Assembly (NCBI GenBank): GCA_963969395.1
Contig: OZ017805.1
Location: 10,912,001 to 10,976,000 of the forward strand
Source: Pseudoscleropodium purum
Lineage: Eukaryota; Streptophyta; Bryopsida; Hypnales; Brachytheciaceae
Reading direction: 5' to 3'
DNA: 64,000 nt
Part shown: positions 33,939 through 45,127 of the stretch, one piece after another
Position numbering within the stretch: the stretch's first letter is position 1
Layout: each line of letters opens with the position of its first letter
The notes under the pieces: model-generated
What the model saw: only the letters and a program-made list of their open reading frames with translations
Databases searched by the model: none
What the model was told of the DNA's origin: nothing
Made by a program: the position numbers and the translations under genes

Positions 33939-34961
33939 TCGGTTCCTGCGATGGGAATTGGGAGTTGTTCATTTTGCAAACTTCTTGTACCTTTCTATTC
34001 TCTTCGTTGTGTATCTCTCTCCAGCGCGACAGGATTGTATGATGTGGAGTTAGGATAGTACGAGTTGGTTTGCAAGTGATTTCTCCCCTTGGTGTTTATT
34101 TCCCGATCCTAGGTGCATGTGAGTAGGTACCGAAGAGTTGGGAGTGAACTTAGTTCCTCAGCACGTCTAGAGTTTGAGATTCCGGGTGAGAAAGCCGTTG
34201 TTAGGCTAGGCGGGTAGGGAGGGATTCCTTAGCTGCGCTAGAACTCCCGGGTGGGAAATCCGGTTGAGTGTCCGATCTCCTGTGAGGTCTCACCACCCGT
34301 CTGGGTAACGGAAGAACTTTAGTTGATGTTGGAACGGACGGGTGCACTTGTAACCACCTGTCTTCGCACGGATCGGAAGTAGCAATAAGGTCGTTGTAGT
34401 ACGAGAGGGTCGAGTGTGGGGTCTTTGTGTGACCTACGACCCGGATTGCTATCTGGGTTGTTGTGAAGGACCAAACCGGATCCGGATTAGCTTAGGAGTT
34501 TAGAAGGTAGGACAGTGGGTATTCAGCCACTATAAGTCACGGAAGGAGTGGTGGGCCTACCACTCTCAAAATTAAGCGGCGACCCCTCTGATGGTGAAAC
34601 AGAGGCAAAACCAAACCGGATAGGATTACGGGTACAGGATGACCAGCCCGACCGGATTGGTCAGGACGGATTTCCAGGATCGGAAGTTGTGAGATCCTGG
34701 GATTTCGGTATTTGTACGGACCGGATAGTTAGTAGGACCGGAAGAAGGAGTAATCCGGTCTATAGTTATCCGGTGTGGTGGTATTTTTGGTTCTAGATCT
34801 AGGACCGGAAAGTAAGATTGGGATACTGACTGAGCTTAACTGCTTAATAGAGCTAGATACTTCACAGGATCTCGTGGGTTCGATCTTTAGAGTCACTTAG
34901 TTATAGTCTAGAGCGATTTTTGTGAGTATAATGGGGAATTGACCTGCCCTGTGCTGCGACA

Positions 34962-34966
34962 ATTGC
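34962..34966. repeat. 5-bp target duplication of A2, right
   Basis: attgc, matching 31655-31659. Confidence 0.9.
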
Positions 34967-35179
34967 AAATGGTTTGGATCTGTGTTTGTGAATTTTTGCA
35001 AAGAGTGGAGAGTTCTAGGGTAGCAACAAAGCATGTTCATGTCTTTTGAGAGGAAGTATTAGTGCACCTGAACGAATATATGTAGTTGGTGATAATTTAA
35101 GATATTGTTTGTTGTCACGTCTTATAGCAATTTAGGTTTGTAATCTTGTTAATTCATCAATAATGCATGTAGTTTTGAT

Positions 35180-36260
35180 CTCTTCTTTAATAGCAAACGC
35201 TATTCTTTGCATAGTTGTCAAGAGTAGATGTTATTGTTCCAAAATATACACCAAGATTTACGGAATATCATAATCATATTCATGCCCTAAGAACAAGTAA
35301 TATCCTTGAGTCGACTATAACTTTTACAATTTAAATGTGTTATGGTTATTGCTGAGTCAAGGATAAATCTTTCTCCGTTATTGCTTTTATAAATAAATTT
35401 TTTTGGTATCATCGACTCGATGATAGCCATTATTGGTATTGTGTGTGCTAAAGCTATTGTCTAGTTGACAATAAGCCGATGCGTGAGTATCTTGAATAGC
35501 ATTTTTGTATCGTCAATTCAATGATAACCATTGTAATTCTTGTAACTGTTATGATTATCGAGGATATTTTGGCTTGATTCATTTTCTTTGTCTTTAGTAT
35601 CTATATTGTCGACTCAATGATAACAGTGATAAGTACTATAACTATTATAGTTATTGTCAAGTCGACGATCGGCCTATAGATTCATATTGAATTGAAATTG
35701 CATTAATGATCAACACTTAAAATGGAGTCTATTTTGAACATTATAATTATGCTCATTTAGGTGACAGGAAGTTTTCATGTCTTGCTTCTATGAAGTACAT
35801 CTGTTGATGAGTATCTAAACATGATGAGTACCTTGTGTTCTTCAACTTTGTCTAATAGAATGGTTGATTTGTCATTGAATATAACTAGACTTCTCCATTA
35901 TTGTTTTAGGAATAAGAGATACAAATAAAGTTGTCTAGCTCATCATTGGGTCTAGAATACAAGTGAGAATTGTGTGAATGACATATTCTCAAATTAAATA
36001 GATCGACTGAGAAATAATTTTTTTCATTTTATTTAAAGACAAGACGCACATTACTCAAATCGTTAGGTTGACGATGCCTTTTTGAATTATCTAGGTCTGT
36101 TAATGTAGTTTGAGTTGGTATTTTTTTTCATTGGTTCGAAGATATCTTCATCTCTTTTTCCACGTAGATTAATAGTGTTATTGAACTCAAGTGCTTCATG
36201 TTTTTAAGTAGAGATATAGAAGATTTTGGTTACTACAAATTTATTGTTGAGTCAATGATA
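35180..36260. repeat. Region with dispersed TCGAC-centred motifs, copy 2
   Basis: Motifs such as ATTGTCGACTCAATGATAAC, ATCATCGACTCGATGATAG and ATTGTCAAGTCGACGATC occur near 35311, 35408, 35457, 35510, 35607, 35660, 36058 and 36240, often about 50 or 100 bp apart and in both orientations. The sequence between is diverged. No coding signal. Confidence 0.45.
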
Positions 36261-36292
36261 TTTTTTCTTACTACAAGCATGTGTCCTATAGA

Positions 36293-38988
36293 ATGGATGT
36301 TCATGAGCCGGAAGAATTCCTTAATTGGGTGCCAACATTACTTCCTCGAATCGTAGAGTGCAACAGGATTCCTAGAGCTAAATGACATCCTCGTTGCGTT
36401 ACTCTTAGAAATGAAGCGAGGATGACATTGCGAACGAAGTATGTCAAAATGTTGATTTAGGTGACGTTGTTGACATGGAGGAGAGGCCTCTTGGTGATGA
36501 TCAAGTGGCTATCCAAATTGTTGAATCTTTGTGTGAAGAGGAGGTCTTGGCACCTCAATGTGATCCATCCATTCTTGGCATATTAAACAAGTTTTCCTTG
36601 ATGGTCTTGGTTTATATGACCATAACCAAATGCATGTGGCCATAAATGCCCTTCATCGAAAGGTTTGTAAAGGAATTTGATCTTTTGAAAGTTCTTGTGA
36701 GAAGGTGGAGCTTGATCTCCCTCCCAAAAAAGAATGGCTTCTTACTATTCAAGCAATCACTGAAGTTTCCACCAAAACTTGTTGTAGGGGTAATTGCTTG
36801 CAGCCTTTCCTACGTGGGCAAATTCAAGCCCTTCGAACTCAACTTCATGTAAATGATGGAATATACAACCAAAAACAATGTCTACTTGATGTGCATGGTC
36901 ACATCCACAAAGATCCTTTCGAGAAAGAGTAGATAGCCTTGAAAAGAAGAAATGTATGCCCCACTGCATTGTGGACAATTCATGGGATTTCAAAGGCTAC
37001 CTTTTGTAGATACAAGGATATGGTCAAAGATGGGAAGAAACTAGAGGAACATGGGAATTTGGGGTCCCAAAAACCTTGGATGCACACTTTGCAAGCTACT
37101 ACCATATTAAGAACTAATTGTGTTGAATGTTGACCAAATGCCACACAAAACAAAGACACTGGAATCAGGGGAAAAGGTCCTTGCAATGGTTCTGCCGTTA
37201 TCATTTTTTTAGAATGCCCAATTACCAAAAATCAAGGAGGCCAATTTGACACTAAATTTGTAGCCAATTTCTTTTAGTAGTTTGAGCAACATCCATTGGG
37301 CTTCTTTTCCAAAATTTTCTTTAGGGGCTCATAGAGACTCGTTTGCGCAATGTGGTATGTGTGATCAATACAAGTAATTGAAGAATGTTTGCACTCCGCT
37401 TTCTTACACATAGGAGAAGTGGTCAAGAATTCTAGATATCCACCTATAGGGCCAATAGGCTTATAGACTACTATACTATGGAAATTGGTATATTTCAAAG
37501 AAATTCTTCAAAAGATGCTAACCATCATCTATGACAAAATGGATCACTCAAAGACTACTTCTTCACATTTCTCTCATAAGACGAAAGTGACAAATTTCTT
37601 CATAAGAATGCCTATTGTAGTTACAGGTATGATTGCTCATAGTCTTGGGGATCATTTGATATGCACACTATGGATTAGACATTTTCTCAATGGACTCTAA
37701 TCATATCATTGGGTCTATTGCAAAGTTGTTGCGTAATCTGGAATAAGAATCAAAGAATTCATTGTGCACGTTATTTTCTAAAAATGAGACGCAATCTACA
37801 TTAGCCAAGGTGATTTTGGACAACTCAGACATTTTCTTGGACTCCCTCCTTCTTCCACAAAAAATGATCCTAGCTCACCCTTTACTGCCAATATTGACTC
37901 TTCAATGTGATAACGCGTCCGGTGACAATAAGAACAAATGGGTTTTTGCTTTTTGTTTTCTTCTAGTATACAAAGGCATTTTTTGCAAAGTGTACATCAA
38001 CTTTTTCATTATTGGGTACACTCACAAAGACATCAATGCTCTTTTTGGTTGTTGGAGCAGTTTATTGAAGACAAATGACTACCCAATGCTTTTGAGGCTT
38101 ATGAAATCTTTTACGAATGTTGAAACGCACCACATCATTCTTCATTTGATTGAGGAAGTTTTTGATTTCAAGCAATTTGTACAAGGGTAATTGGGCATGG
38201 GTGCACATTTTTTGGAAGGTTATTCTAGATTCCAATAGTTCAAGTTTCATATGGATTCTAGTGGATGGCCTTTGAAGGAGTACAAAAATCTATGTACAAA
38301 TAGGAATTGGTTGCCAAATCATAGCAAGGGGATCCAATTGTGGTTTGAGATTAAAGACAAACTTCCAAAAGTACCAAGTGGTGATCCACCACCTTCGATT
38401 CCACAGAAGATAAAGGCGTTCGATGAGATCAAAAAAGGTTTGAATGGGTTCATTGCATAGTGGAGTATAATGGCCAATGATGAGGAATCAAGAGATTTTA
38501 GAAGAAAGAATGGTCCTATAAAAGAATATTGGACAAATGTAGATACTCTTTTGGATGCACCACTAAAACCGTATGCAAGATTGCTATATGACTTTTGGCC
38601 CACTATGGAGATCATAGAAGAAGATGACGCAGATCACAGGCATAGTGATGTTATAGTGCCTAAAGAGAATGCACACGATACATCTTTTGTTGGACATAGG
38701 CATGATCACCCAAGTGCTTCTTTTTGTATCAATTGCAATACATTTGCAAGTTATTTTGTTGTGGTATGTCTATTGATGAGGGCCCGAAGCCATTTTGACT
38801 TGCCAAGGCTATTACAAATCCTAATTTGGATCCAAGGCATATGCATATGATTAAAATCCAATATTAGATGCCTACTGTAGAACAATATATAATTATAGAG
38901 ACATATAATGGATGGGGCACCCAAAAGGGAATGTGTTGCGTGAAGATCAAGTAATATGTCCAATATGGTCGAATACAGACTATACATG
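36293..38988 (+). pseudogene. DUF7869-like protein, longer degenerate copy
   Basis: From MDVHEPEEFLNWVPTLLPRI (ATG 36293) the coding trace passes through several frames: 36705-36932, 36939-37133 (CPTALWTIHGISKATFCRYK), 37485-37700, 37762-38190, 38251-38460 and 38470-38850. The segment at 37909 (CDNASGDNKNK) and 38014 (GYTHKDINALF) is the signature I recall from DUF7869. Between 37140 and 37480 coding texture persists in broken form. At 38990 the frame is cut by TGTGAGCC, the start of an LTR-like repeat; the fragment at 4200-5367 shows what should have followed. Such proteins are uncharacterised and usually multicopy. This one has many stops and is dead. Confidence 0.6.
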
Positions 38989-38989
38989 A

Positions 38990-40630
38990 TGTGAGCCCCA
39001 TGAATGTTATCTAGGTCTAGAGATTTTTCTATTTTTATTTTTTGCTCATTTTTATGCATAATGATGGTAAAAAAAAAGGGCTGGAAAAGTGGATTTAGAG
39101 AATAGTTGGAAGAAATTCTATGCTTATGGGATAATGTTCCAAAAATTCTTGAAATTCTATAAAAATTGCATATTGTTAACTTAAGAGTCTAATTAGGTGT
39201 TTAAGTGTTGATTTTAAGATCTGGGAGTGGTTCTTGCTTAGGATCAAAACATGATAAAACCATTAGGATTCTTGGTAGGATTTGGCCAAACTAAGTATCG
39301 GTGACTACAATGGGTTAAAATCAACTAGGCAAAATCCACAAATATTGTAAGTGGTAGTCATTGGAAAGAAAGAGGTGTTTTTACTTAAAGAAACATGCTA
39401 GGAGCATAGTGGTGAAGCCAGATTGCCAAGATTCCCTTGAATGGGAATGATTCCTCCCTGGAAGATCAAAATTGCCACAAATTCTTTGTATGAGAATGAT
39501 CCCTCCCTAGAGGAATTAAATTTATATTTCCTTTGAAGAGTATGAGATGAATTTGGAAAATTGCACAAAGGGTTTAGGGACTTCTTGGAAGTTCTTCAAA
39601 ATCTTTTGTAAATTTCCAAATTGTAGAAAACGACTCCATAGGAAGTCAACTAGAATTATCGAGAGCAGTGAAATTCATAAAAATTCATTTGATGTTGGTG
39701 AAATCCCACTAGAAATTAGAATAATGTGTTTAGGTTTAAATAAGTGCCTAATTAAATTTTGCAACATTCCAACAATGGCAACTACTCAAATTGGAGGAGC
39801 TAATGGTTTTTAATGGAATTACAAAACATTTTGTGCGTTGACAATCAAATTACAATCATATGAAAGCCAAATTGAGTCATGTTGAACTCTTTTCTTATGA
39901 ATTAGGACCTTCCAAACAACCCTATCTAGTCAAAATTGACAAAAACCGTAAACTCCAAAACTTAGATTTTCCATCTTTTACATTAAGATGAAAAACATTG
40001 TCTTTTGTGAAGGGTTTTGATGTAAATGCTGAGAGGTTAGTGGCTTTCTAATTTTATTTGGATCTTTTGAAGCCAATGGAGCAGTCTATTTTTCAATCAG
40101 AGTTTTCCTTCAAAAGATAGGAAAGGATCAACAACAAGATAGAGTTAGGCGTAGTAATAATTGATTTTCGTAATTTTCTAGTTTGGAGGTAGTTTTAACG
40201 TAAATGGAGGTAAGTGAAGGCCCTTGGAAATGTATAAAAGGGCTCCCACCAACTCCCTTTGCATTGCCTTTCTTCGATTTTGTTCATGCCACTAGTGGCC
40301 ACATTGTAAAGTTTTCTTAGGTATTTGCCAAAGTTCTTTATGTCTTTCATATTCAATCTTTTTTGCTTGTATTTTTTTTGAAGTTCTCCATCTTTGAGTT
40401 TGTTGCAAAGGACATGGAGGTCCTTTTGAACTTACTTGTCTTATGTTTTGGTACTAACACTAAAAAATTCTTGGCCAAATTTTGGCAATGTCGTCAATAA
40501 AAAAATTCTTAAGAATTGCTAATGCTTGTGTTGATTGAGTCTTACTAATAATTTCCGCAGCTTAGTGACTTGTGTAGGATTTCACAACCTTGAGTTGTAA
40601 AAAATCTCCCAAGCATTAGCTTGGAAATAA
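38990..40630 (+). mobile_element. Solo-LTR-like repeat C, copy 1 (3' end uncertain)
   Basis: Starts TGTGAGCCCCATGAATG inside the DUF7869-like pseudogene. Shares ordered blocks with the reverse complement of 60950-62672: the start TGTGAGCCC, 'gactc(c/t)ataggaagtcaa', 'cc(a/g)ctagaaattagaata'-like sequence, 'ggagctaatggt', and a TATA box (TATAAAAG at 40233; minus strand 61067-61074 in copy 2). The 3' end and duplication were not found; pseudogene sequence does not resume downstream, so this could also be the 5' part of a longer, decayed element. Confidence 0.5.
40233..40240 (+). promoter_or_regulatory. TATA box in repeat C copy 1
   Basis: TATAAAAG followed by 'ggctcccacc', about 1.24 kb from the TGTGAGCC start. 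Copy 2 has TATATAAA in the equivalent place. Confidence 0.4.
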
Positions 40631-41105
40631 GTGGGTTACATATTTTCATTGAATTTTGTTGAAATTAAAAGACTTAGGTGGGAACCAAGCTCAAAAATTA
40701 TATGTTACTACTAATGTGGCAAACCTTTGCCTAGAATTTCGAGATGAACTCCCTATATGGCAAAGCTTCACTCTTCTAAATAACTTTATTTGTTGTATGT
40801 TTCTTTTTAAAGATAAGCTTTGTGTTAAAGTTTCTAATTTAGATTTTGTTAAGGAGTCCTCCAAAAGAGACCCAATTAGGAGAGCAATAGCCTTTTAAAT
40901 TAACCATGTGGTTGTTGGATTAGTTGGAAGGCTAAAGCCAACCCAACTAATATCCATCGACAACTACCAACCCACCAGGTACCAATGGATTGTTGGGTAC
41001 AATTAGCTTCCGTTGGTTGCCATTCTAGTGCCTAAAATTCAAGTATCAAATCGTATCCACATATGGAAAGGAGAATGCCTTCAGGCCCCAAAATTTCTTT
41101 ATTTT
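40631..41105. other. Interval with imperfect palindromes
   Basis: Near 40912-40970 'gttgttggattagttgg' faces 'ccaacccaactaatatcc', an imperfect hairpin, followed by a second palindrome around 'ccaccaggtaccaatgg'. The 80-codon open stretch 40656-40898 has no recognisable motif. Confidence 0.35.
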
Positions 41106-42120
41106 TATATGAATTTTTGAAGTTGAGTGGTGTTATCATCCAAATAGAGAAGACTCGAAGCTAAGAGAGTCATTTATAAAACAATTTTCAATTGATTTAT
41201 AAAATCCTAGTTGACTTAAATAAGCAACTGAGTGTCGAAAGGGTCTTTTAAATCAAAACCCAAATGATTTTCCAAAACTAAAGTGGGTCACCATCTAAAT
41301 AAGGAAGGACTAAGATCTTAGAGTGTCATTATAAAAATCCAATTGATTCCTCAAGCCAAGTGGGTTACCACCTAAATAAGGGGAATTGAAGGCTAAGGAG
41401 TTAGTATAAAAGAAATTCAGTTGATTTTCAAGTTGAGAGAACTTATAAGGGAGGGACTAAGAGTTAAGAAAACCCTTATAAAAGAAAATTCAGTGATTAT
41501 TTAGAGCTTGAACAAACCAAAAAAAGGGTCCGAGAGCATAAAGGGTCATTATAAAAAACCCAATGATTTCTCAAGCCTAAGCGGATCAAAGGAAAGGACT
41601 GAGATTAGAAAGAGTCTTTAAAATCAAAATTCAATTGATTTCCAAACTGGGTGGATTACCATCCAGGTAGGGGAACTAAGGGCTAGGAAGTCATCATAAA
41701 GAAAATTTAGTTGACCACCAAGTCAGGAGAACTACAAAAAAGAGACTGAGTGTAGAAAAGGCCTTTTACATTACAAATCCAGTTGATTTCCAAGCTTGAG
41801 TGGACTTAAAGGACGGATTAAGAGCCAACAGGGCCTTTATAAAAGAAAATTCAGTGATTTTCCAAGCTTGAGTGGGTCACCATCCAAATAGACAAAACTA
41901 AGAGCTAAGGGGGTCATTATAAAAGAAGATTAAGTGATTTTCAGAGCTTGTCAACTTAAAGGAAGAGTTTGAGAGCTAAGAGAGACATTATAAAAGAAAA
42001 TTCAATTGATTCCCAAACCAAGAAAACTTACAAAGGAGAAGTTCAGTACAAAGAGGGACTTTTACATTAAAAACTCAATGATTTCTTGAAACTTAGCATA
42101 TCTAAGGGAAGGACTAAGGC
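41106..42120. repeat. Degenerate minisatellite, units about 75-95 bp
   Basis: Many imperfect units follow the pattern 'gattttccaa..gtgggtcaccatc..aaataagg..gactaagagctaagag.gtcattataaaagaaaatt'. Unit boundaries slip and lengths vary. No coding potential. Confidence 0.75.
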
Positions 42121-42127
42121 AAAGAGA

Positions 42128-42250
42128 ATCTTCATGTTATTGTGAATGTAATTGTTGACATAAAAATAAGGCTTATTACATTAGATGTTTAGAAAAATCC
42201 ATCAACTTAGACATAGAAAAATCCAAAACAATACAGGTTTCTTCTAGTAT
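42128..42250. repeat. Short dispersed repeat shared with 19434-19530
   Basis: Same ordered blocks as 19434-19530, with 'ttacattagatgt' and 'caggtttcttctagt', plus an internal partial repetition of 'gaaaaatcca'. Confidence 0.55.
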
Positions 42251-42532
42251 AAAGAGCCAAAGATTATAACTAGGATTTGAAGATCAGTGGGTTGGTTGTT
42301 CGCGGAATTCAAACTTTGGAAAAGAACAAGTAGAACATGGAGAAAAACCAAGAGCACAAGAGAGGCTAGGCCTCTCCATATTCAAGCTTCCACACAAGTT
42401 GTTAAAGAAGGAAGACAAGAGATTGGAAGTCGCTCGATTGCCAAGGGAATAATTGATTTTTCTACCACCTTTTGGAAGTCATATACTAAATAACAAAAGA
42501 GTAGAATCAAAGGGCTCGGAGATTATTCCAAG

Positions 42533-42606
42533 CAAGGTTGACAAGATGTCTGGACGACCGCAATGTCCGGATGTGGACGCTAGGTCCACAATGTTCGTTG
42601 ACATTT
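42533..42606. mobile_element. Decayed fragment of the CGTCCG hAT-type MITE
   Basis: CAAGGTTGACAAGATGTC through 'gtggacgctaggtccacaatgttcgttgacatt' follows the left part of the MITE at 49520, with several CG changed to TG or CA. No right end or duplication was found. Confidence 0.6.
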
Positions 42607-42639
42607 GTTAATTTTAGAATTAACTATAGGATAAAATTG

Positions 42640-42775
42640 CGTTTGCAATGCCATCTGCCTCGATCGCATCCGTCGAGCCATCCACCTTGACCGCATCTGC
42701 CATGTTGTCTGCCTCAACAGCATCTGCCAGGCCGTCCGCCCCAATTGCATCTGCCAAGCCATCCACCATTTGGCT
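42640..42775. repeat. 27-bp minisatellite, about five units
   Basis: Units of the form GCCAGGCCGTCCGCCCCAAT followed by TGCATCT, each 27 bp, diverged at several positions. On the minus strand they give a repeating Trp-Gln-Met-rich frame (42580-42762) that I regard as an artefact. Confidence 0.75.
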
Positions 42776-42929
42776 GACCGCCATGTTACAACCGTTCGAT
42801 CAAGCTAATAATACAATATTCACTTGATCTAATAGCCACAACATGGTAGATGATCGTCTAGTAGAAAACTCAACAGATGGCTCGCGGTTGACTTGGTAGA
42901 CGATACATGGGTAGATGGCAGTCGAACAG

Positions 42930-43944
42930 ACGCTCATTCAAAACAAACAAAAAACTTATTTCATCTTTATGGCCTTAATTTTTTGAGTTTTCAAGCGTGC
43001 AATATATTATTGAATAAGTCTCAAAAATACCTTTCCAATAGTATATTACTAGCCCCCAAACTCCAAAAACTTAAGTTGCAAATAACAAAAAAGTAATAGT
43101 CAATGCATTTTGAGCATTAGAGTAATTGTCCGCCTAGTTGTTCCTTGGTAGACAGGTGGTCGGCTCGGAAGACAACCTCCTGACGGGCCAAAAACCTCCA
43201 TTTACCATTTGTAACATTTATTTTTGGAATTTTGGAGGCGTGTAATATACCATTGGAAAGGTCTCGCAAATACCTTTCCAATGGTATATTACACGCTCCA
43301 AACTCCAAAAACTCATATCACAAATGATAAAAAGATAACAACCAATGATTTTTAAGCACCAAGGTAATTGTCTGCCCAGTCATCCATCCACTTGTCCGCT
43401 TGGCGGATGGGCGACGAGCTGAGCAGACGGCTGAGGGAACGACTCGAAGGATAATCTCATGAAGGGCCAAAAAACTTCAATTGCCATTTGCAACCTTAGC
43501 TTCTGAAATTTGGAAGCATGTAATATACCATTGAAAAGATCTCGCAAATAACTTTCCAATGGTGTATTAAACGCCCTAAAACTTCAAAAATTCAAACTGT
43601 AAATGACAAAAAGATAACAGCCAATGCATTTTGAGCGTCAAAGTAGTTGTCTGCCCAACCGTTTGCTTGGTGGATGGGTGGATGACCAAATAAACGGCTC
43701 GGTGGACAATCTCATGAAGCACCAAAAAACTTCATTTACCATTTGCAACATCTATTTTTGGAATTTTGAGGCATGTAATATACCATTGCAAAGGTCTCAA
43801 AAATACCTTTCCAACGGTATATTACACGCCTCCAAACTCCAAAAACTCATATTGCAAATGACAAAAAGGTAACAGCCAATGCATTTTGAGCATCAAAGCA
43901 ATTGTTTGCCTAGTTGTTCGCCTACCCGTCTACAGAATAGATGG
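42930..43944. repeat. Hairpin satellite, left block (about 240-280-bp units)
   Basis: Four units marked by 'ccaatg.atttt.agc' near 43101, 43341, 43621 and 43876. Each contains an inverted repeat: 'gcgtgtaatataccattgg' faces 'ccaatggtatattacacgc' across about 20 nt. The variable spacers are rich in 'gtccgcctag/tgg.gga' sequence. Element A3 is inserted at its right side and the array resumes at 47247. Confidence 0.8.
43940..43944. repeat. 5-bp target duplication of A3, left
   Basis: gatgg directly before TGTCGCAGC, repeated at 47242-47246. Confidence 0.9.
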
Positions 43945-44967
43945 TGTCGCAGCACAGGGCAGGTCAATTCCCCATTATACTCACAAAAATCGCCCTAGAG
44001 TATAACTAAGTGACTCTAAAGATCGAACCCACGAGATCCTGTGAAGTATCTAGCTCTATTAAGCAGTTAAGCTCAGTCAGTATCCCAATCTTACTTTCCG
44101 GTCCTAGATCTAGAACCAAAAATACCACCACACCGGATAACTATAGACCGGATTACTCCTTCTTCCGGTCCTACTAACTATCCGGTCCGTACAAATACCG
44201 AAATCCCAGGATCTCACAACTTCCGATCCTGGAAATCCGTCCTGACCAATCCGGTCGGGCTGGTCATCCTGTACCCGTAATCCTATCCGGTTTGGTTTTG
44301 CCTCTGTTTCACCATCAGAGGGGTCGCCGCTTAATTTTGAGAGTGGTAGGCCCACCACTCCTTCCGTGACTTATAGTGGCTGAATACCCACTGTCCTACC
44401 TTCTAAACTCCTAAGCTAATCCGGATCCGGTTTGGTCCTTCACAACAACCCAGATAGCAATCCGGGTCGTAGGTCACACAAAGACCCCACACTCGACCCT
44501 CTCGTACTACAACGACCTTATTGCTACTTCCGATCCGTGCGAAGACAGGTGGTTACAAGTGCACCCGTCCGTTCCAACATCAACTAAAGTTCTTCCGTTA
44601 CCCAGACGGGTGGTGAGACCTCACAGGAGATCGGACACTCAACCGGATTTCCCACCCAGGAGTTCTAGCGCAACTAGGGAATCCCTCCCTACCCGCCTAG
44701 CCTAACAACGGCTTTCTCACCCGGAATCTCAAACTCTAGATGTGCTGAGGAACTAAGTTCACTCCCAACTCTTTGGTACCTACTCACATGCACCTAGGAT
44801 CGGAAAATAAACACCAAGGGGAGAAATCACTTGCCAACCAACTCGTACTATCCTAACTCCACATCATACAATCCTGTCGCGTTGGAGAGAGACACACAAT
44901 GAGGAGAAAAGAAAGGTACAACAAAATTTGCAAAATGGACAACTCCCAATTCCCATCGCGGGAACCG

Positions 44968-44976
44968 ATTTATATA
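44968..44976 (-). promoter_or_regulatory. TATA box downstream of the A3 ORF
   Basis: Minus-strand TATATAAAT, same place as in A1 and A2. Confidence 0.45.
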
Positions 44977-45127
44977 CAAAGGGTCAAAACCCTAAAAGCA
45001 CAAAAAGGAGCGGAAAACCCGTAGGGGTCCGCCGCCACCCTAATCTAACTTCCGGTCTAACCTAATACTGTTGAGCCGGATCCGGATCCGGATCCGCTCC
45101 TACTCCTAACTAAAATTAAAATCCTAT

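Larger units (their letters stand above)
31660..34961 (+). mobile_element. Element A2, complete LTR-like element with internal ORF (3302 bp)
   Basis: Complete copy from TGTCGCAGCTTAG to TGTGCTGCGACA, with 9-bp terminal inverted repeats TGTCGCAGC and a perfect 5-bp duplication attgc. TG...CA ends and a 5-bp duplication indicate retroviral-type integration. The two ends share no long direct repeat, and no tRNA primer site, polypurine tract, protease or polymerase is present, so it is best read as a solo LTR. Inside are a TATA box at 31933, the 552-codon ORF (32121-33779), a second TATA box at 33931, and about 1 kb of conserved 3' sequence. Alternatives are an unknown 5-bp-duplicating TIR transposon, or an LTR element whose LTRs diverged beyond recognition. 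Confidence 0.85.

Noticed and set aside
1..34961. A1 and A2 as the two LTRs of one 35-kb retrotransposon
   Set aside because: A2 has its own perfect attgc duplication on both sides and A1 is followed by actac. The DNA between them is a patchwork of unrelated repeats with no gag-pol.
41106..43944. CRISPR-like array
   Set aside because: Units are directly contiguous, of variable length and without unique spacers. These are eukaryotic mini- and macrosatellites.
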